This document shows positions 55,407 to 64,000 of a stretch of 64,000 bases of DNA, piece by piece. This stretch comes from Marthasterias glacialis (lineage: Eukaryota; Echinodermata; Asteroidea; Forcipulatida; Asteriidae). The stretch's first letter is position 1, and each line of letters starts with the position of its first letter. The notes below the pieces were generated by a model, which was not told the origin of the DNA, made no database searches, and saw only the letters and a list, made by a program, of their open reading frames with translations. The DNA is taken from contig OU452234.1 in the NCBI GenBank assembly GCA_911728455.2, positions 8,157,531 to 8,221,530 on the forward strand. The letters run 5' to 3'. The position numbers and the translations under genes are program-made.

Positions 55407-58400
55407 CTTTTCATCACCATCCGATTTGAGCTTCTCTACCCCACACCGGAGTGGGGCCTTCCACTTTTCAGGCAGACAACAATACATGGCATCAACCACT
55501 GGACATATCAGACGGGGATCAACCTCAGATGGTTTGGTATATCCTATAAAGATAAAAGGGTCAATCACCAGTTGTCTTCAATGTAGCAACGATTAGTCAA
55601 AGGCCTGCTGAAGAAACAATAAGAGCGCTAAATCATCCACGACGTCAAGCCTATATGTTTGAGAGCCTCCCACTGAATTCCAAGTTTCTGAGACAACTTG
55701 TTGATGAATTCTGTGTTAATTCCAGGAAAATAATCCGTGTTTCTGAGATAAATGATCTCGGTAACGCAGTAACGTGAAGGCATCTCAAGCTTCCGTACAA
55801 CAGTTTGTGGTAGTGAAATTTAACACATTTTTGCTTAACTGTGAAAAAGTAACAAGAGAATAATGTTCGCTTACCGGTAGCAAAGCTGGCAATCAGGCCG
55901 GTAATAATGACCGTTAGCCATGCAATGGCACTATACCAGGCATAGGACACGGAATACAGTGCAGCAATGGCTGGCCTGTATGAAAAGTAATGAACAAGAA
56001 TGTCAAACTCACAACAATTGCTCCATTCATCTGAAACTTCATCACAGGGTTCAGTTTTTCACAAGGACATGTATATTTCTGAGTAAATAAAAACAATATA
56101 TTTTACAAACTACAAACGTTTCATTTGCCATAACTATTACCTCTCTGTTGGTGCCATTGTTCCATTCATGGTGGTAGAAAATGGTTCCGTGGTGTAATAA
56201 GGAGTTGTCGTCATCATGGTTTCATTGGTGCAATTATCAAAGGCTTGTAGGCCGGGCGTGGGCACTATAGGTTTGTAGATCTGCGCACCAATCCCAATCC
56301 AGAAGGAAAATGCCAAGCCACAGAACAGTCCAACAAAAGCACCCTATATTTGCAAGAGGGAAAAGCAACTGTTGATTGTTCAATTGTATTTATTAAATTC
56401 CCTGTAGTGAGTTTAGTTTTATAAACAATTATTGTAGCTTGTAGATATATTCCTTTCATCCGGAACACATAAAGGAAACACTCTTCTCAATTTGGCCTTA
56501 TGCATTGACGTCATCACGTCGCCATCTTATAAGTCAAGGGACGATGAAACAATGAAAACGGGGCGATTCATTGCTACTTTACCCCTTGATTTTGAGAAAA
56601 GTTTTTTAAAGAGTATTATAAAGAGAATTCCATGTTATTGGTTTACAGTCTTGTGGTGTTATAAGGTTTCTTCAAAGTTGTTAATATTTCAAAATAGGGG
56701 CGCTATCTAGACACTACTGCAGGACATGATTGGTTCCTTGAGGGCGCTATTTAACATCTTCTAATTAAGGCCACTTCATTCAATTTCAACTTGTATTTGT
56801 GGGCCCAAGTTAAAGTCAGAGATGCCCACCCCTTAATCTGTGCCTGACAAACACAATGTTCTTCTAAAATAAAAATCGCTACTTTGAGGAAATTAATTAT
56901 TGGGGAGTTATTGTGATACTTTATCAAGTTGTATATCACTGTCTCTCCCTTTAGAGACAGCTATTAATACCTTCATGATTCCCAGCCGTTTGTTGCCAAG
57001 AATGTGCCTTATCTTTATCTCTTTAAACGTTGTACTGAACAGTATTTAGTCAAGATTTACTATCCTGTTTTTTATCGTTTAGCGTACTGATTAAAGGCCT
57101 TTGTTTACTTAAACTACAGTCGCCTTAATGCCCGCCTAAAAGTTCAAAATAAAATACAAAATCGAACAAGAAAATGGGAGAAAATGAACATACAATTTGA
57201 CAAAGCGTGCTCTCGTCACTGTTGCTGACATCAGACACACCATAACCAACATTCTACCAAAGTCACAGTAATCATGTGCCAATTGCTCGAGCCAAACATT
57301 CCGCAGTATACTTTCCCTACTTTTCGTCTAATGGCCGATTCCGTGAGCCCACAATCTGTCACATTTATAATTCAAATGCTGTCTTTGACGTAACTTAAAA
57401 AAGGAAAAGAATATTGTTACCTTAGAGTTGGCCCAAGGGAAGAATATTCCTAAGCTAAAGAGTCCAAGTAATGGTCCTCCAATCATGCCAAAGATACTCA
57501 GAGCTGCCTGTATATACACAATCAGAAAACTACATTTAATTATTAGTATTTGATTCATCACTAAAGTTGTATGTTAATCATGGTGAAAGATTACATTTAA
57601 TACTACATTTTTTTCCCTTTAAAATGAATGAGAGAGCTTTTTTCTATTTTAACCCACACCTTAATCTTGACATTTGTTTTCCGTCTTAGAGTAAAGTACG
57701 TTACCTGGAGAACATCACCAAGGAATGATGCTACAAATGCCATACCAATACACAGGATGCCATAACTAGCAGCTGCACAGCAACAAAACAGAAGGAAAAC
57801 AATATTCTTTTCAGTAACAGAAAATGAAGGTATAAAAGTCCACTGAAAGCACCTTAACAACATTGGTAATTGTCAAAGTTTAGTATCAGCGCTTTATTTT
57901 ATGCAACACACACATGAAATGATAAACCTGTCACAATTTAGGCTCAATTAGCCATTGGAGTCACTAGAAAACAGTGAAAAATTTTTTTCTACGTTTTCAC
58001 TGTTTTCGAACATCAAGTTTTGGTCTCGCCAGATCAAAACTAAATGTTTTATTAATTCCTCAAAAACTAGCATTTCAGGCAAACATATTTCAAGAGAAGT
58101 TTTTTCACCACGGCCATTTTTCCACCTTGTACCATGTACAATATATATGGCCATCTTTGTATACCATGTAAGTTATGTGCAAATCTGTAAGCGTTCACTT
58201 TTCAATCATACCAATCTTGTTCACACACTTTAAAATATTAGTTTACGTCTATAATAATTCTCAAAAACCAGCAAAACAAACAAAGAATAACCCTTACAAC
58301 ATGTGCATCATATTATTAGAAAACAATACAATTTATTTTGTGTTTGCTTTACCCAAGCACTTTGTGACTTTGGTATATTTGATTTCTTCCATATCTGGCC

Positions 58401-61400
58401 AGATAGTTTTGACGATATCTTCCCCGGTCACTGCCGCAAGTGAGTTCAATCCAGATGATACCGTACTTTAAACAGAAGAAAGGAACGACAACAATAAACC
58501 AGTAGAAAAAAAAGTATTCAAAATGTCATCAGAGCCTGTTATGCCTATACACTGAATATAAAATCTGCAACCTCGTATATTAATGTGCACACATCACCCA
58601 CAATTGGCCGACAAAACATTGGCCAATTTTGAAGGTCTACCAATGTGTAACTTGTTAGTCCATTGATTATATTAAATTTATAATCATTGAAACTTGACAA
58701 TGCAAATAAATATTCAACATAACTCTAAGTGTGACATACCTAAGAGCAGCACTGAAGACTGCAGAGACCAACAGGCCTGGTAGACCAGGGCTGTTGTGGA
58801 ACAGATCCATCAGGAAATAGGGAATCAACTGCAGTATATTAACATCAAAATTAACTGGATTAAGTTATCTCATGTACATTATTATCTCGTATTTGTCTAA
58901 CCAATTGTTTGACAATATGCCCCATAAAGTTAAATGTCCGTTTATATCAATATGATTACTACATAGTGTCAACATTTGCTGAGATTTAATAGCGTGTGTT
59001 CAACTTACAACACTTATTACTGGTGGATAAAGAAGTGTTTCCAAATCAAAAAACATTGTCCAATGGTCACTCTGACAAACCTCTAACATTAACTCTATAA
59101 ATGGCATTGCGTTTTATCCACTATGCTTTCATTATCACAGCATTTAATAAAGCATATTAAAACATGTCTGAGCTACAATACAATAAAGGTGTGATGAAGA
59201 GGTTTTTAACTATTGTTTAAAACCGATGAGGGCCTGGTGGCCGATAATTGCCCTCGCCTTCGGCTCGGGCAATTATAGGCCACCAGGCCCCTCAGAGGTT
59301 TTAAAAAATAGTTAAAAACCGATTCAGCACACCTTTATTCCCATCCATAAATGCCTTTCTGTCAAAAACATGCAAAAACCTTCAAAATTTTTGAACAAAT
59401 CTGACAGTTTCTGAGCTTGACTCTGCGTTAAATTTCTATCCATATTTACGGGCCAATTCCTTGAACGGAATGTCGATCTTCATATTGTCTCTGCAGCTGT
59501 TATAGGCACTTGATGCCAATCAGAAACCCAACAGCTGGAAACACGTATACTTCTTTATTCTGATACAGGGGCTATATTTTCGTTCGCAAGCTAGCCGGTT
59601 TTAAACACTTTTTACCGTGTTTATATCGCCCGTTTAAACATGGCCACGTTGATGCCCTCTCGGCCAATCAGAATGGATAAACTGTCTCAGGTATTTATGA
59701 ATCTTAAATACTATTACCAACAGACAACCATACAACTTACAAGCAAAGAAACAATATAATAAGATTTTACCTGGTCGCTTGAAGTCACATACCCAAGTAA
59801 AAGTGGGTCACAGTTAACATAGTTAGCATACATAACTAACCCAGCCAAGCATGCTAAGCTAACTACTATCAACATGCCAACAACAGCCAGTAACAGGGCA
59901 CTGAAATAAATTAGGGAATTCAAAATGGAAAAGAGATTTAATATGTATAAGCACTAAAAAAAGAAAATAAATAAATACATACTAATAGAATGCAAGATGG
60001 AAAAAAAGAAGAAGACACATGCTGAAAAGTACTAGATCTTCATTCAAAATTCAACTGAATAGTGCATGATCGTTATGATCTGTCCACCGTTTTGGAGTCA
60101 AAATTTGCACGCAACTGCATCATGTATTGTATGATTTTTGTAACTTTTCACTTACTACGCGCCAAATACATGAACAATTCCCGCATTTATAGGTTACTTT
60201 TCGACTCCCAAAATTAAATAGCAGTAGCGAAAGTTCGAAGGTGACGTCACGTGCGAAGGGTCTAGCCACCATAGCATACTGGCTCTAGAACCACGCCTGA
60301 GTTTTGGTAATGTTTACATCCATTCAAATCATCTAGTTTTCGATAAACAAAAACAAAATATATTCACAGATAAACAGAAACAAGTGACAACCTGTGATAA
60401 TTTCAACCAATATTTGGTGATTATTGTACAGTTTATACTGATACTGTGCAACTAACCGTGAATTTAAACCTGATACAGTGAAATGTGAATTTCTTGGCTA
60501 GCGAGAAAAGAGTGTGACTGGACGCTTTACTTATAGACCGTTCCGGCTTTGGCAACAAGCCCCGCCCACACCTTAGTTTGTGTACGTTTACGCTGCACGT
60601 GTGACCGAGTTTGACCGAGGTCACATGACCAAAAGGCGTGATCCAATTGGTCAATGAGCACAGTTTGATTGACAGGCCGGAACGGTCTATTCCACGCGAC
60701 CATGTAAACATTTATAATGTTTCACTAATTCTGTGAAACGTTAGAACGTTGAAGAATGTAATACGACATCACATGTTTACAAAGTGTCACAAAGTCTCAA
60801 CTTCATACAGGCACAAATTGTATTATCTTTGACGATAACATTGTATGCTTGTTATGATTTTTTTTATAACTATTTAGCCACAAATTTAAAAAAAAAAACC
60901 GCTAGTGTGGAAATTCTTGCACAAAAAGTCAACATTCCCAACAACACTATGTGATCCTTGGCTGCCAGGAAAATGCCCTGTGATGTTTATGTTCATGCTT
61001 TATGTCAACAAAATTACGTGAATCAAAAAGACACTTACATTTGGGCCACTGGTTCTCTGCCGCATGTCAGGTAACGTTGAACCTGTGCTTGATTAACACA
61101 ATAGACAGCTGACCACGTGAATGTGCCACCAATCACTACCGACCAAAAGGTGTGGCGTACTGTGGGATCTGGGTTGAAACTACACACCAAAATAATAGTT
61201 AATAGCTAACAAACAAAAATCAATTAACACAATCCCTGACTGACCACAAACCCTGACTGACCCTCCATTGACGAAAGTGACTATTCGATTAAAAATGGAT
61301 GAAGCTTATTATACTTTATAGTGTTATCCTCCAATCAAATGACAAAGATCTACTTGGATGTTATATAAAACAAATAATGAATGTTTTTCATTCGTGCAAT

Positions 61401-63518
61401 AGTATTGAGTCCGAGATTAGTGCGACAATAACAGAAAAAAATGAACATAAAAAGGTACTCTAATTTTGTTAACTATATTATGTCATACTTGAGATTATGT
61501 ACAACGTGTACGTGTCCCCCACCCACCTGCACTTATGCGGGTATGGTGTGTCTTTACCAACCAAGTTATATTATACTCAGTTAGTATGAAACCAGGCTGG
61601 ATTATTCTGTTACAGTATGAAAACAATTTCTTGCAGTATCAATGCAACTAGGGCCAGATTAAATGATCAGTAGGTCTTAGGCTCAAGTTTTCTGAAGGCT
61701 CGGGGCACCATGCCCAGTGTTCCATGAGCCTACGACACCTGTGTTCTGTAGGCTCTAGACTCTCATGAACTGTACGCCAAAGGGACCAATGTTCAGTTCA
61801 GCCAAGTCAAAAGTGTTCTGTGTAGGCCCCATCCACAAGTGTCATGTAAGTCATAGGCACCAGTGTTCTGTAGGCCATAGGCACACGTGTTCTGTAGGCC
61901 ATAGGCACACGTGTTCTGTAGGCCATAGGCACCAGTGTTCTGTAGGCCGTAGGGGCAACAGTATTCTGCAGTTCCAAAGCACCCGTATTCACTTAGCTGT
62001 ATAGACATCAATGATCTGCAGTCCCAAGACACCATCTCCAAGCCCTACCCCTGCTGGTAAGTGATGACGTTTCGGAGCCGGAAGTGCAATGTAAACGAAT
62101 GGTATACATACATGTACACGAACATTCGATTCACTGCATCAGTGTTCGCAGGACCAAGGTACCGGTGTTCTGTATCGGCCAAAACCACCATTGTTCCATA
62201 GTCCTAGGTATGCAGCAATTTGTTTCATTTTGTTTATGAACAAATACTTCCCTATCGTCGGAAAGAACAATATTAAATCATCACAAGCAACAATGAAAGT
62301 TGTTATAAAAAGTGTCTTAATACTGTATAATACATTTATATGATGTAGTATTGAATGACTCACTCAAAAAAGTCAATACGCCCTCCTTCTTGAGCCGTTG
62401 ACCACACAGATCCCATGCCTCCAACACGAATGCTGCCAGCAATGATAAGTGCAAGGAATCCACTAATCATGATGGTCACTTGGAACACATCAGTCCACAA
62501 TACAGCTTTCATTCCTCCCTTCGATCATCACAAAATAATATCACAAGCATCAACAAAATCTCAGCGAGTTTGTGAACGGTACTATGGATCGATTTCAAGG
62601 GATAGTTATAAATGTTTTTGTTCATTTTCCGATTAAACTTTACTTCTGACAATCTGAACATTTCGTCAAATTAGGTGATCGCGTTTGAACCCCCCCCCCC
62701 CCCCCATCAACAAAATATATTTAAGTAGATAAAGAAATAAATTATAGGGATTTTTGTGCGTGTTCATAATAACTGCAGTCCCAATACACCAATGTTGTAT
62801 TATGGGCAATACAAGTTGTCCTTGGTAAAGGGCATCGGTATGCGAGAAACGTTAAATTGTACTGAATATGTCAGGGGGCACCAAGACAATGGCCGTACCC
62901 TCTACAAAACTTCGGTTGAAATTTACTCTATTCGATTGAAACTAGGGACAAACTGCAAAAGATTTGTCCCTGGCCTCAATCTAAAGAGTGATTTTCAATC
63001 TAACTATTAAAGAGAGTATAGGCATGGAGGCAACTGTCTTCGTTGTCCCTGATCCACTAATCTATTCAGCAGTAGCAGATATTACTTTTATTACATTGTG
63101 TGAAGTGTGAATTACACTTTCATCTGAAGTGATTTTTATTTGACCAATAATTATAAACGAATGAAGAAAAGATCGTCCTTTCGTGTTGCGTACAAACCCC
63201 ACATCACGGTGCCCAAAATCACTGTATTTACACACAGCAATACACTCGATACCATTATACAATTTAGAAGATTGCTTTTGCTGGTGACAAAAATTATGTT
63301 TGAATTAATTTAGGTCAGGAAGTGACTGCCATTGGAGCCATTTTATGCCAAGTCAACTTCCTACCGTGATGAAAAGTGTAACAGTACATGTTTGTATGCC
63401 TAAGATGCTACTTTCAAACTTGAGATGGATACATGATTTGCTGAACTTACAATTGTTGTGTAGAACGTACACACAAGTCCAATGGCAATGACTGAACCCC
63501 ACAAATGCAGTTTAGTAA
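55407..63518 (-). CDS. Sodium-coupled monocarboxylate transporter, SLC5A8-like, partial
   Basis: Eleven exons with GT-AG sites and matching phases: 63518-63451, 62518-62364, 61179-61039, 59900-59771, 58828-58740, 58465-58353, 57772-57705, 57507-57421, 56343-56141, 55975-55875, 55543-55407; together 1292 nt, about 430 residues. Recognisable segments: [106 protein letters not shown] (the paired serines suit the Na2 sodium site), [35 protein letters not shown], and a cytosolic tail with [17 protein letters not shown]. The family co-transports sodium with lactate, pyruvate, butyrate or similar acids across the plasma membrane. The first transmembrane segments lie beyond the right edge. SLC5A12 or an SMVT-like relative cannot be excluded. 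Confidence 0.92.
59182..59339. mobile_element. 158-bp foldback MITE in a transporter intron
   Basis: One long imperfect hairpin: AATAAAGGTGTG ... GAGGGCCTGGTGGCC ... CCCTCGCCTTCGGCTCGGGC ... GGCCACCAGGCCC ... CACACCTTTATT. The arms are nearly complementary over their whole length with a short loop. Intronic, both strands transcribable. Confidence 0.75.
60533..60690. mobile_element. 158-bp MITE in a transporter intron
   Basis: The ends ATAGACCGTTCCGGC and the exact inverted GCCGGAACGGTCTAT enclose about 130 bp. A clean target duplication is not evident (TA is possible). Confidence 0.65.
61690..62210. repeat. 27-bp minisatellite and its degenerate flanks
   Basis: The best units, GTGTTCTGTAGGCCATAGGC plus CACAC, repeat with a 27-bp period from about 61850 to 61960. 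Diverged relatives of the phrase CCA-TGTTCTGTAG continue on both sides. Because 27 is a multiple of three, open frames appear on both strands, but this is an intron. Confidence 0.75.
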
Positions 63519-64000
63519 CTGTGGAAGAAATGCAAACATACATAAAACCGTATTCATCATTCTTTGTGCATACAATACAAATAATATGAAGCAAACTAAA
63601 TCAAACAAACCTGAGAAAAATTTGAATATTATGAGAGAAAGTAAACAATCAACAGTAGTTACTTCAAAGATTGTATATACACCGAAAACCTTGACCGAAA
63701 ATTCAACCTGACTAATGAAAACGCCTCTTACCGATGACCACCTCAACCGAACAAATTTCCACTAGACAAACAAACAAAAGTTATGCATATTTTAAGAATT
63801 GTAGACTTGCATAACACAATAGTATGTGTAAAACATGGACGTTTTTTTTGTGTTTCAAGAAAAAAAGAACTTATGTCTTGCTCAAGCATGAGAATGCAGG
63901 TCGAGTATATGTGTTCCAAAAAAATGACCGCAAGTCAGCTACAAAAGTGATTGGTAAAGATAGTATGGACTTAAATAATTATTATTCTAAGGATTCGCCA
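63519..64000. other. Transporter intron running off the window
   Basis: No exon for the segment expected before VTKLHLWG was found here, so the upstream exons lie beyond the right edge. Confidence 0.6.

Noticed and set aside
61793-62041. Repeat protein with GLQNT units on the minus strand
   Set aside because: Falls in an intron between transporter exons whose phases already match; produced by a 27-bp minisatellite.

Overview
The window looks like a metazoan nuclear genome, most likely an echinoderm and possibly a sea star. The reasons are split genes with GT-AG introns, secreted ficolin-like genes (coiled coil plus fibrinogen-related domain, FReD), many tRNA-derived SINEs, and many TTAA-flanked short inverted-repeat elements whose ends begin AGG or AGR, like the T2/Kolobok group. 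The species call is inference. There is no sign of bacterial organisation.

Layout. 0.1-5.7 kb: a young Ty3/Gypsy LTR retrotransposon (minus strand) inserted into an older palindrome-array element. 5.9-8.9 kb: three inverted-repeat elements nested in each other. 9-16.8 kb: AT-rich intergenic DNA with a TIR element, a weak candidate exon, a weak candidate promoter and a cassette of short hairpins. 16.6-20.1 kb: a minus-strand LINE reverse-transcriptase gene cut by a TTAA-flanked element. 20.4-36.6 kb: a cluster of FReD genes. Copy 1 (minus, 20989-26125) is dead, broken by a LINE, a SINE trimer and an unequal exchange. Copy 2 (minus, 28676-33844) has four phase-consistent exons for a 327-residue secreted protein and looks intact. 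Copy 3 (plus, 36203-36640) is a truncated inverted fragment. A Kolobok-like element with a THAP-like exon lies between copies 1 and 2. 38-42.3 kb: two MITEs sharing one TTAA, then a second copy of that Kolobok-like element carrying a foldback element with long tandem palindrome arrays. 42.3-55.3 kb: repeat-rich DNA with no convincing gene. 55.4-63.5 kb: eleven phase-consistent minus-strand exons of an SLC5A8-like sodium-coupled monocarboxylate transporter, whose first exons lie beyond the right edge.

The most unusual theme is three sequence-unrelated repeat families with the same design: ends beginning TACGGA (two share the 12-bp end TACGGAAGCGTA) and an internal tandem array of perfect palindromes with a 21-22 bp period, joined by AT-rich spacers. 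A second unusual item is a cassette near 15.6-15.96 kb of consecutive small hairpins, four of which have the same GAA triloop. The working genes visible are the secreted FReD lectin-like protein and the membrane transporter; nothing suggests they act together.
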